Assembly (NCBI GenBank): GCA_003972865.1
Contig: QOAX01000185.1
Coordinates: 1-11,460 of the forward strand
Origin: Verrucomicrobiota bacterium
Lineage (GTDB): Bacteria; Verrucomicrobiota; Verrucomicrobiia; Limisphaerales; UBA1096
Length of the DNA stretch: 11,460 nt
Direction: 5' to 3'
A model generated the notes under the pieces. The model was not told where the DNA came from. It saw only the letters and a list, made by a program, of their open reading frames with translations, and did not search any database. The position numbers and the translations under genes are program-made. How positions within the stretch are numbered: position 1 is the first letter of the stretch; each line of letters starts with the position of its first letter. Positions 1 to 7,700 of the stretch are shown piece by piece.

Positions 1-339
1 AAACCGGTGGCCACCGTCGCCGACCTCGTCGAGATGATGGCCGCCGTGCAGGAGGTGCACGTCAGTGATGTGTTTCAAAAACACACCGTCGAGGTGGTGC
101 GCCGGACGCGCCGCCACCCGAGCATCGAGATCGGCGGCAGCCCGCGCGCCGGGCTGGCGATGATTCAGGCCGCCCGCGCGCGCGCCTTCATCCACGGCCG
201 CGACTACGTCGTGCCGGAGGATCTGTACGCGCTGGCCGAGGACGTGTTGCTGCACCGCATCCGGCTCAAGTACGAGGCGCTGGCCGAGGGCGTCTCCGGC
301 GTGAGCGTGCTCAAGGAAATTCTCTCCGAGGCCGGCTGA
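1..339 (+). CDS. MoxR-family AAA+ ATPase, C-terminal fragment (5' end outside window)
   Basis: This is the last 112 codons of a gene entering from the left edge; the reading frame is open from base 1 and ends in TGA. The fragment holds no Walker motifs, which would lie upstream. It matches the lid domain of MoxR ATPases: a VSDVFQKHTVEVVRRTRRHP-like helix, then the family-typical GGSPRAGLAMIQAARARAF block, then GRDYVVPEDLYALAEDVLLHRI. MoxR proteins are cytoplasmic ATPases that act as chaperones or metal-insertion helpers for VWA-domain partners. Here a DUF58 protein follows 26 bases downstream and two VWA membrane proteins lie further on, which is the standard company of MoxR. The family call is firm. 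The client is unknown. Confidence 0.93.
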   Translation, partial: KPVATVADLVEMMAAVQEVHVSDVFQKHTVEVVRRTRRHPSIEIGGSPRAGLAMIQAARARAFIHGRDYVVPEDLYALAEDVLLHRIRLKYEALAEGVSGVSVLKEILSEAG

Positions 340-365
340 CCGGCCTGCCGCCCGGCCAAGCGCAG

Positions 366-1235
366 ATGAAACCCCTCACCGGCAGCCTCGAATCGTGCGA
401 CGGACTGGACGGACGCCAGTTCGCCATCGCCGTTCGCCGCCTGGCCGACAGCCTGCAGTACGGCACCGACGCATCGCCGTTCGTCGGCTCCGGCATCGAG
501 TACGCACAGAGCCGCCCGTACGAGGCCGGCGACCCGGTGAAGCAGATCGACTGGCGCGTCACCGCCCGCATGGGCCGGCCGTTCATCAAGGAATACGAGG
601 CGCCCAAGCAGATGCCGATTTATCTGCTCGTCGACACCTCCGGCTCGATGTGCGTCGCCTCCACGAGCATGAGCAAATACGCCTGGGCGGTGCAGATCGC
701 CGGCGGGCTGGCGCTGGCCGCGCTCGCCCGCATGAGCCCGGTCGGCATGGTCGGATGCGGCGAACGAGCCCTCGACGCCCGGCCAAGCCTGTCGCGGCAC
801 CGCGTGTTCCTCTGGCTGCACCAGTTGCGCCACTACCGTTTCGACGAGCAGACCACGCTCGTCGAGAAACTCGATCAACTCTCCGCCGTGCTCATGAACC
901 GGGCGATGCTGATCGTGCTGAGCGATCTGCGCCAGCCGGAAGCCGCCACCCGCCTCAAGCGGCTCGCGCAGGAGCATGACTGCGTGGTGCTGCAACTCAC
1001 CGATCCCGCCGAGCGAGGCCGGTTGCGCGCCGGGATTTTTCGAGGTGAGGAAGCCGAGACCGGCGAGGCGTTTGTCGGCCACGGCTGGAGCCGATGGTTC
1101 CGCGACGACGACACCGCCGCCGAGCTGCGCCGGGGCGGCATCGACCATCTCGAGCTGCCGATGAACGAGCCGTTCCTGCACCGGCTGCGCGGCTTCCTGC
1201 GCAAACGCGACTGCCTCGGGAGGGGCACACGATGA
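366..1235 (+). CDS. DUF58-domain protein (VWA-like, MoxR partner)
   Basis: A 289-residue soluble protein with no signal peptide or membrane segment, so probably cytoplasmic at the membrane face. It carries the DUF58 signature around residues 45-95: SRPYEAGDPVKQIDW, then TAR, then a strand ending in the metal-binding motif D90-T-S-G-S94. Likely further MIDAS residues are a Thr in EQTTL (163-164) and Asp187 in LSDL, so the VWA-like fold looks intact. DUF58 genes almost always follow moxR and are thought to act as substrate or adaptor of the ATPase; that role is inferred. The ATG at 366 fits the family's usual N-terminal length, but I see no strong ribosome binding site, so translation may depend on the upstream gene. 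The end overlaps the next start by ATGA (1232-1235). Confidence 0.93.
   Translation: MKPLTGSLESCDGLDGRQFAIAVRRLADSLQYGTDASPFVGSGIEYAQSRPYEAGDPVKQIDWRVTARMGRPFIKEYEAPKQMPIYLLVDTSGSMCVASTSMSKYAWAVQIAGGLALAALARMSPVGMVGCGERALDARPSLSRHRVFLWLHQLRHYRFDEQTTLVEKLDQLSAVLMNRAMLIVLSDLRQPEAATRLKRLAQEHDCVVLQLTDPAERGRLRAGIFRGEEAETGEAFVGHGWSRWFRDDDTAAELRRGGIDHLELPMNEPFLHRLRGFLRKRDCLGRGTR
1218..1225 (+). promoter_or_regulatory. Ribosome binding site for the 1232 start
   Basis: GGGAGGGG lies 6 bases before the ATG at 1232. It fixes that start over an upstream in-frame ATG at 1094, which would lie deep inside the DUF58 gene. Confidence 0.7.
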
Positions 1236-2044
1236 ATTGCCGCCTGGCCAGGCTTGGGCTCCTTGCCGCCGTCACTTGCGCCGGCTTGGCCAAGGCGCCC
1301 GCACAGAAAACCAACGCCCCGCCCGGGGCCATACCGGTCGGCATGGAGGGCAGCCGGATGGTGGTTCTCCCCGGCGACAAACTCGAAGCCGCGCCGGTCG
1401 GCGACAAATCCAAGATTATCCTGCGCATTCACGACGTTTTCCCACACGGCACCGACAAGCGGTACGATCTGCGCTACTTCGGCTTCGTGCCCGGCGAGTA
1501 CGACTTGGCCAAGTTCCTCCGCCACGCCGACGGCACCGCGCCGACAAACCTGCCGCCGATTCCTGTGCGCATCCGCGGCATCCTGCCGGAGGATCACGAC
1601 GGCATGCTGATCGATGAGGAGGCCGGCGACTTCACGCTGCCCGGCAGCTACACCGCCTGGCTGATCGGCCTCGGCGTCGTGTGGTTGCTTGCCACCTGGC
1701 CGCTGTTTCTGCTGGGGCGCAAAAAGAAAACGCCGCTTGGCCAAGTGGACGGCGACGACGGCCCGGACCTGGCCGCGCGCTTGCGGCCGCTCGTCGAGCA
1801 GGCCGCCAACGGCACGCTAGACACCGATGGCCGCGCGCGGCTTGAGCGCATGATTTTCTCGTACTGGCGCGAGCGGCTTGGCCTGCCGGAGGACGGCGAT
1901 GTGGCCGAACTGCACCACCAACTCAAGGTGCACGACGAAGCCGGCCCGCTGCTGCGCGGCCTCGAGGATTGGCTGCACCGCCCGCCCGGGACGGCCACGG
2001 TAGACATCCCCGCCCTGCTTGCGCCATACCGCCGCCCCGAATGA
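1232..2044 (+). CDS. Exported single-pass membrane protein of unknown function in the Bat-like operon
   Basis: A 270-residue protein. Residues 1-24 look like a signal peptide: Arg near the start, hydrophobic core LGLLAAVTCAGLA, probable cleavage after A22-P-A24. A Cys at 16 lacks a proper lipobox, so a lipoprotein is unlikely. Residues about 25-140 would be periplasmic. Residues 141-162 form a membrane helix followed by the positive stop RKKK. The last 105 residues, cytoplasmic by this topology, are helical and rich in Leu and Glu. I do not recognise the family. A small membrane protein between DUF58 and VWA genes is common in Bat operons (DUF4381 proteins hold that place in Proteobacteria), and this may be a functional counterpart. 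The start overlaps the DUF58 stop, and its own TGA overlaps the next ATG (2041-2044), which implies translational coupling. Confidence 0.85.
   Translation: MNCRLARLGLLAAVTCAGLAKAPAQKTNAPPGAIPVGMEGSRMVVLPGDKLEAAPVGDKSKIILRIHDVFPHGTDKRYDLRYFGFVPGEYDLAKFLRHADGTAPTNLPPIPVRIRGILPEDHDGMLIDEEAGDFTLPGSYTAWLIGLGVVWLLATWPLFLLGRKKKTPLGQVDGDDGPDLAARLRPLVEQAANGTLDTDGRARLERMIFSYWRERLGLPEDGDVAELHHQLKVHDEAGPLLRGLEDWLHRPPGTATVDIPALLAPYRRPE
1284..1295. repeat. Palindromic element, imperfect
   Basis: GCTTGGCCAAGG has the intact core with one outer mismatch. It lies in the signal peptide coding part of the gene starting at 1232. Confidence 0.7.
1503..1514. repeat. Palindromic element variant
   Basis: ACTTGGCCAAGT is a perfect 12-base palindrome with the same TTGGCCAA core but compensating outer bases (A/T in place of G/C). 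It lies in the gene after DUF58. The change on both arms keeps the symmetry. Confidence 0.75.
1735..1746. repeat. Palindromic element, imperfect
   Basis: GCTTGGCCAAGT has the intact core with one outer mismatch. It is read as L-G-Q, just after the membrane helix of the gene starting at 1232. Confidence 0.7.
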
Positions 2045-2952
2045 CCTTCGCCTTTCCAGCCGTGTTGGTCCTGCTGGCGCTGCCGGTGCTGCTGCTGGTT
2101 TGGGAATGGCGGCGGCGCGGCACCGTGCTGGCCATGCCGTTCGACCACTCCGGCGCGAAGCGCGGCCGCGGACTGGAGGGTGTTGTCAAGTTGGTGAACC
2201 TCTGCGCGCCGCTGCTGCTGGCGGTGGCGATCGTGCTGCTGGCCGGGCCTCAGCGGCCGCTCAGCCAGGGAAACCAGCGCGTGCTCTCGAACATCGAGTT
2301 CGTGCTCGATGTGTCCGGCAGCATGACGGCGACGTTCGGCGACGGGCGGCGCAGCGACAAGGCGGTCGAGGCGCTGCAGGAGTTTGTCGGCCACCGCGAG
2401 GGCGACGCCTTTGGCGTGACGCTGTTCGGCACCGAGGTGCTGCACTGGGTGCCGCTCACGCAGGACCTCTCCGCGCTCAAGCACTCGGCGCCGTTCATGA
2501 AGCCCGAAGCCATGCCACCGTACATGGGCGGCACGCGCATCGGCCTCGCGCTGCGCTCGGTGTACCGCATCCTCGCCAACCGGCCGGAGGGCGACCGGAT
2601 GATCATCCTGATTTCCGACGGCATGAGCGCCGACCTACGCGGACAGGGCGACAAGATCGCCGCCGACCTGCGCGGTGCCGACATCGTGCTGTACTACATT
2701 CACGTGGCCAGCGGCCAACCGCAGCAGGAGGTGTACGAGATCGCGGCCCGCACCGGCGGCGAGGCGTTCATCGCGGGCGATCCCGCCGCGCTCCAGACGG
2801 TGTTCGAGCGGATCGACTCGATGCGCCCGGCCAAGTTCGAGCCGGAGACACCGATCCCCGCCGACAACTTCCGCCCGTTCGCCCTCGCCGGCCTGTCGCT
2901 GCTCGGCCTGCAGCTGCTCTCGCTCTTCGGCATAAGATTCACGCCATGGTGA
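2041..2952 (+). CDS. BatA-like VWA-domain membrane protein
   Basis: A 303-residue protein with the classic BatA layout. An N-terminal membrane helix covers residues about 4-22 and is followed by WEWRRRG. A second helix spans about 50-68. A von Willebrand A domain runs from about 84 to 260, and a C-terminal membrane helix lies at about 279-297. The metal site looks complete: D90-V-S-G-S94, Thr165 in GGTRIG, and Asp193 in LISDG. In the family, the VWA domain lies on the periplasmic side and is thought to bind partner proteins through a bound divalent metal. Bat genes were named for aerotolerance in Bacteroides, but their general role is still debated, so no stress function is asserted. An in-frame ATG at 1969 is ignored because 2041 gives the hydrophobic N-terminus and the coupled ATGA junction. 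Confidence 0.92.
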   Translation: MTFAFPAVLVLLALPVLLLVWEWRRRGTVLAMPFDHSGAKRGRGLEGVVKLVNLCAPLLLAVAIVLLAGPQRPLSQGNQRVLSNIEFVLDVSGSMTATFGDGRRSDKAVEALQEFVGHREGDAFGVTLFGTEVLHWVPLTQDLSALKHSAPFMKPEAMPPYMGGTRIGLALRSVYRILANRPEGDRMIILISDGMSADLRGQGDKIAADLRGADIVLYYIHVASGQPQQEVYEIAARTGGEAFIAGDPAALQTVFERIDSMRPAKFEPETPIPADNFRPFALAGLSLLGLQLLSLFGIRFTPW

Positions 2953-2959
2953 CCCATCG

Positions 2960-3979
2960 ATGAATATTCCAGACATCACGACGGACGCGGCGGCACTGGC
3001 CCTTTGGGTGGCGCTTGGCACCGGCGTGTTCGCCGTGCTGGCGGAGGGGTGGCACAGCCGGCGCACGCGGCGGGTGGCACGGCTGGCATTCGGCCCGCTT
3101 GGTCAAGCTCGGGTGTGGACACGCCTCGCGCCGGCGCTGCGGGTGCTCGCGCTGACCGCGATGGCGTGGGGCTTGGTCACGCTGTTTTTCATCCGGCCGC
3201 GCGTGGCGAGTTACGACAAGATTCCCGAGGGCGGCTACCGGCACCTGATCATCGCCTGGGACGTGTCGCCGAGCATGCAACTCGACGACGGCGGTTTCGA
3301 TTCCGCCAAGCAAAAGAAGCGCACGCGCGCCCAGCGCGGCGCCAAGGTGCTGCTGTCGCTCTTCGAGCGGATCGCGCTCGACCAGATGCGGATCAGCATC
3401 GTCGCGTTTTTCACCGGGGCCAAGCCGGTCGTGGTGGACACGCACGACTTGAATGTCGTCAAGAACATCCTCGACGACCTGCCTCTCGACATGGCGTTCG
3501 ATCCCGGCAAGACGAGCCTGATCGACGGCATCGAGGAGTCGGTGCGCCTGGCCAAAGGCTGGGAGCCGGGCAGCACCACGCTGTTGGTTGTCAGCGACGG
3601 CGACACGGTGCCGGACACCGGCCTGCCCAAGCTGCCGCCATCCATCAACAAGGTGCTCGTCGCCGGCGTCGGCGATCCGCGACGCGGCGTGTTCATCGAC
3701 GGCCACATGTCGCGCCAAAACGCCCGCGTGCTTCGGCAGTTGGCCAAGCGCCTGGGCGGCGAGTATGTGGACGTCAACGACGTGCAAATCCCCACCGCGC
3801 AACTGGCCGAATTGGCCGGTGTGCGCAACCTCGTCGACCCCGGCGAAAAGGGCCGGCGCGAGCTGGCGCTGGGCTGCGTGGCCACCGGTGCCGGGCTGCT
3901 GTCGCTGTTGCCCGTAGGCCTTGCGTTCTTCGGGAGCCCGTGGCAGAGTGGACGAAGTCGTCGAGCAAAAAAGGCTTAA
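2960..3979 (+). CDS. BatB-like VWA-domain membrane protein
   Basis: A 339-residue paralogue-like neighbour of the BatA-like gene. Membrane helices lie at about 11-29 and 60-78. The VWA domain runs from about 94 to 275, and a C-terminal hydrophobic segment at about 302-325 is followed by a basic tail (SGRSRRAKKA). The MIDAS set is present: D101-V-S-P-S105, Thr185 in GKTSL, and Asp213 in VSDGD. An insertion after the first motif (residues about 107-125) is charged and includes QKKRTRAQR. In Bat systems the two VWA proteins probably assemble together at the membrane; that is inferred from family knowledge. The gene starts 7 bases after the previous stop with no obvious ribosome binding site. The next gene follows within 15 bases. 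Confidence 0.91.
   Translation: MNIPDITTDAAALALWVALGTGVFAVLAEGWHSRRTRRVARLAFGPLGQARVWTRLAPALRVLALTAMAWGLVTLFFIRPRVASYDKIPEGGYRHLIIAWDVSPSMQLDDGGFDSAKQKKRTRAQRGAKVLLSLFERIALDQMRISIVAFFTGAKPVVVDTHDLNVVKNILDDLPLDMAFDPGKTSLIDGIEESVRLAKGWEPGSTTLLVVSDGDTVPDTGLPKLPPSINKVLVAGVGDPRRGVFIDGHMSRQNARVLRQLAKRLGGEYVDVNDVQIPTAQLAELAGVRNLVDPGEKGRRELALGCVATGAGLLSLLPVGLAFFGSPWQSGRSRRAKKA
3738..3749. repeat. Palindromic element, imperfect
   Basis: AGTTGGCCAAGC has the intact core with outer mismatches. It lies in the BatB-like gene and is read as L-A-K-R. Confidence 0.65.
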
Positions 3980-3994
3980 TTGCACCATAAAAAC

Positions 3995-4711
3995 ATGAAA
4001 AAGAACCTTCTTATCTTCCTGTGGGCGCTCGCTCCCGTGGCGTTGCTGGCCTACCACTTCGGCCCCGGGCAAGCCGGACTCGCGCGCGAGGAAGCCAGGG
4101 CAAGCATCCGGGCCGCGCTGAATTTCGAGGCCGGGCAGCAATGGCAACAGGCGATCGACGCCTACAATGACGCTCTCGCTGCCCTGCCGGAAACCGAGAC
4201 CGCTAAGCGGCAGCAGTTGCAGCTCGCCCGCGCCAACGCCCGCATCTACGTCGGCGAACTGCCGGAAGCCATGCTTTCGATGGAGCATCTCCTCGACGAG
4301 ACGGCCAAGGGCAGCGACAGTGAACTGGAGAGCAAGGTTCGCTCCTCACTCGCCAGCGCGCAGTACTACACCGGCTGGCTGATGCGCCTCGAGCTGGCCG
4401 AGAAGGAGGAATGGAAGGAGCCGCTCGAGAAGGCGCGCCAAAACTTCCGCCTGCTCGCCGAGCAAACCGACAAGACCGATGCCAAGGCCTCGGAGGATCA
4501 CCAGAAAAATCTCGAGGCCGTCGTGCGCTTGGCGCGCATGGACTTGTCCGAGGTGCAGGCATTGCCGCTGCCGAAAAAATGTCAGGGCAACAAAAACGTC
4601 TGCTCCAAGTGCCGAGGTCAAAAGAAGAGCAACAAACCAAAAGACATGAAAAAGAAGGAGGACGCCCGGGGCGCCAGCGTCGGCAAACGCCCCGACGGCA
4701 AAGGCTCCTGA
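3995..4711 (+). CDS. Membrane-anchored TPR-like protein with basic Cys-containing tail (BatC-like position)
   Basis: A 238-residue protein. Residues about 4-20 form an N-terminal hydrophobic anchor after MKKN. Residues about 33-190 are helical and TPR-like, for example FEAGQQWQQAIDAYNDALAA (44-63). The tail is rich in Lys and carries Cys196, Cys203 and Cys206; the last two form C-S-K-C-R-G, a single CxxCxG motif. TPR proteins are normal members of Bat operons (BatC/BatE), where they are thought to organise the complex outside the cytoplasm; that role is inferred. An alternative in-frame TTG start at 3980 directly follows the preceding stop and has AAGG (3971-3974) 5 bases ahead, adding MHHKN. 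I prefer the ATG because it gives a standard signal-anchor start. No strong ribosome binding site precedes it. Confidence 0.83.
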   Translation: MKKNLLIFLWALAPVALLAYHFGPGQAGLAREEARASIRAALNFEAGQQWQQAIDAYNDALAALPETETAKRQQLQLARANARIYVGELPEAMLSMEHLLDETAKGSDSELESKVRSSLASAQYYTGWLMRLELAEKEEWKEPLEKARQNFRLLAEQTDKTDAKASEDHQKNLEAVVRLARMDLSEVQALPLPKKCQGNKNVCSKCRGQKKSNKPKDMKKKEDARGASVGKRPDGKGS

Positions 4712-4746
4712 TCGGTTGAACGTCAATTTGAATTTCGAACCAAAGC

Positions 4747-4771
4747 AGCCGACGTAAGTCGGCTCTTTTTT
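4747..4771 (+). terminator. Rho-independent terminator or attenuator
   Basis: The stem AGCCGAC / GTCGGCT (4747-4753 and 4758-4764) is a perfect 7-base pair with loop GTAA, followed by C and six T residues (4766-4771). It lies 36 bases after the TPR-like gene stop and 20 bases before the large gene start, so it probably ends most transcripts of the MoxR/VWA operon. Confidence 0.8.
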
Positions 4772-4776
4772 ACTCC

Positions 4777-4783
4777 AAAGGAA
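4777..4783 (+). promoter_or_regulatory. Ribosome binding site for the 1267-residue protein
   Basis: AAAGGAA ends 8 bases before the ATG at 4792. It gives the large gene its own translation start independent of the upstream genes. Confidence 0.7.
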
Positions 4784-4791
4784 CTCACGAG

Positions 4792-7700
4792 ATGACACGC
4801 CGCTTCACCTTTCTTGCGCTTGGCCTGGGCCTGCTGCCGTTCGTTGCGCTTGGCCAAGCGCCCACCAAGCCAACCCCGAGAACCATCTTAACTCCCGCCG
4901 TCAGGGTGAAGCCCGGTGTGCCCCCAAAGTCGATTCGCCGTCTGCCGGCAAAAGGCGCCATCACGGCCCCGGCAAGGACGCCCCGGCCGATAATCGCCCT
5001 CGACCGCCGCGGCGAGCCGCCAACAGCCCGCAAGGCAACCACCCCGCCCAAGCCAAAGACGCCGCAGGAAAAGCTGCACGCCGCGTTGACGGCAGTGAAG
5101 TTTGACCGCACGCCAGACGGCATCCTCAATGCGCTCGATGAATTGACGAAAAAAGCCGAGTCGCAAAAGGATAAGGCCAAGGCGGCGGCGGAGCGCTTCC
5201 GGCGCTTGGCCAACGCTGGCCGCTGGGAGGAACTGGGCAAACACATCCAGTCGCTGCCGTTCGACGGCTCCGCCGAAAAGGCGTATCGCCACCTGATCAC
5301 CGCGCTGCTCCGGTCGCCCACCACCCAATCCGCGACTCCGCCACCGAGCGGGACGCCCCCCGTGCCGAGCGGCACGCCGGTTCCGCCGCGTCCCACCACC
5401 AAACCGCGTCCAATGCTCACACAGGAGGATTTTGTCGAGATTTTGAAACTGACCCCGGCTGAACCAAGCGCCGCCGATGTCGCCGCGCTGGGCAATTTGC
5501 TGCGTGGCGTTGGCCAGCCGAACTTGTCGCGCTTGGCCAAGCGGCTCGAGGACGGCGTCGGCCGTTTCGGCGGCGACACACCGGACGGCCGCAAGCGCGC
5601 CGCGCAACTGCTGCAGCCGTTGGCGAACAAATCCCAAGCCCGGATCGCGCTGAAGTTTGTGCCGGAAAGCGACGACGACTGGGCGCTCGAGATGCGCGCC
5701 GACCTGTTGCACAAGCTGTGGAGCGGCCAGCCAAGTCCGCCCAACTTGTCCGCCGCGTGGAAGGCCAACGAAAAACTGATCGCCACCATCGGCGACGACG
5801 CCAAGCGGCTCGACGGCATCAAGCGCGGCTTCACGCTCGTCGCGAAACTGCCCAAGACCAAGGCCGACGAGTGGATGAGCAAGCAGTTTCGCGAAGGTGG
5901 CCCGGGACTGAAATTGATCCAGCTCGTGCAGTCCGATGTGCAGCGCAACGTACGCAGCACCAACTTTGCCGCGCGCGGCGAAAACTTGCGCAGCCTCAAG
6001 CAGATCATCGGCGTGTTGCTGGACGAAGCCGGCAGCGACCTTGCAAGGTGGCAGCTTCCGCTGACCATCGCCGCCGAGGCGTGGCTCGTCGAGGCTGAGA
6101 ACACCATGAGATATTACCGGCCCACGGTCAGCCGCAGCAACATGTTGGGCTACAACCCGGTTTACGAGCAGCAGCGGATGATGGCCCAGCAAAGCTCCAG
6201 CCGCTACAAGCCAATCACCCCGGCGCTCGTCATCGAGCACGCCCCGGGAGCCGGTTGGCTCGCTGCCCTGCCGGAAAGCCGCCGCACCCGCGCCATGGCC
6301 GCGTTGGCAGAAACTCTGCTGAAAGACCAAAAAATCATGAAGGCGCTGGACGAGGTCGAGCGCTTGGCCAAGCTTGACCCGAGAAAAGCCAACTTGATTG
6401 CCAACACATTGTTGTCCTCTTGGGCGCGAACCCGAAACCCCAACGGCGGCGCGGCACCGCGCATGTCCAACAGCACGCTGTACATCCCCCCGAGGCCAAG
6501 CGGCACGCCGCTCACCCGTGCCAAACAGAAGCGCAACCTTCGCGAGTTGGGCCAGATTCTCGAGCGCCTGGTCAAGCTGCCGACCGACCTTGGCCAGATA
6601 TGGAGTAACTACACCAACAAAACTTACACGCCCAATCCGCGAGCCATAGTTGCCGCCTTCGAGGGCGCGCATAGTTTCGCCGAGGTGTACAAGCTCGACG
6701 ACATCCGGCAGGTGTTCGGCGAGCCGGAAAAAATGCCAACCGAGTCGCTCGCGACGCTGGTCAACTCCATGCGTCAGCGCCTGGCCACCTCATGGCGCGC
6801 GCCGCAGATCCAGCAGCAGGCCGGCACCAAGCGCGGCGAACCGCAAATCAAGGCCGAGGTGCTGGCCGGTTACGAAACGCTGCTGGCGCTGCTCGACACC
6901 GGGCTCAAGACCAAGCCGGATGTTTGGCAGCTCAAGCTGCAACAGGCCGCCGCGAACTTCGACCTTGCCGAGTACCAGTACGGCAACAAGGCCGACCTCG
7001 ATGTGTACGTGAAGCACCGCGAGGCGGCGTTCGAGGGCTTCAGCGAGGCCGCCGCGCTCTACACGCTGCAAACCTCCGTGACCGCCGACAAGCCCAACCC
7101 ACTCGTTTTCCAGCTTTGGTTCAACGCCAACCTTGGCGCGAGCGACCTCTCATACGTCACGCGCCAGCAGATTCCGGAAATCGGCAACCTCCAGAAAATC
7201 CGCGACGCCATCCTCGTGCTGCCGGACTCGGAGGGGCACCTGAAGGCGTTCGGCGAGTCGGTGACCAACACGTCGCGCCGGCTGACGCCGGAATTGAAGC
7301 CGCGCTACCTTCGCGCCTCCCTCGCCGTGCTCGAGGATCATCCCGCCGGCGAACCGGCGCGCGATCTGGTGCAGCACTACGACGATTTGCTTGACGAGGT
7401 GGAACTGGTGGCCCGCATCGACGGCAGCGACGAGATCGGCCACACCGAGCCGTTTGGCCTGTTCATCGGCCTGCGCCACACGAGCGACATCGAGCGCGAG
7501 GCTGGCGGTTTTGCGCGCTACCTCGTCGGCGGCAGCAGCACCGGCACCCCGTATTTTTACCCGCGCTACCCCGGCCAGCGCCAGGCGCCCCGCGACGACC
7601 TCGAGGAACACCTGGGCGAAAAACTTGGCGACAACTTCGAGGTGCAGTCGATCACCTTTCACGACACCAAGACCCAGTCGCGCACCCTTGGACAGCCGGG

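Noticed and set aside
70..84. Hairpin GTGTTTCAAAAACAC
   Set aside because: It lies inside the MoxR coding sequence, has no T-tract, and encodes the conserved-looking DVFQKHT stretch.
204..1181. Long open frame on the minus strand opposite the DUF58 gene
   Set aside because: It is a by-product of high G+C coding DNA. Its translation is rich in His, Gln and Arg with no domain, and the opposite strand encodes a clear DUF58 protein.
2939..4288. 449-codon open frame on the minus strand opposite the BatB-like and TPR-like genes
   Set aside because: It spans two well-supported plus-strand genes and their junction, and its product shows no recognisable motif or hydrophobic pattern.
5334..5397. Repeated Ser-Gly-Thr-Pro units as a possible tandem DNA repeat
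   Set aside because: Only two close units, with one more distant at 6494. The DNA is not repeated cleanly, so it is better seen as a low-complexity protein linker.
4888..6672. 594-codon open frame on the minus strand opposite the giant gene
   Set aside because: The plus strand has a signal peptide, ribosome binding site, membrane helix and conserved blocks. The minus frame has none and arises from codon bias.
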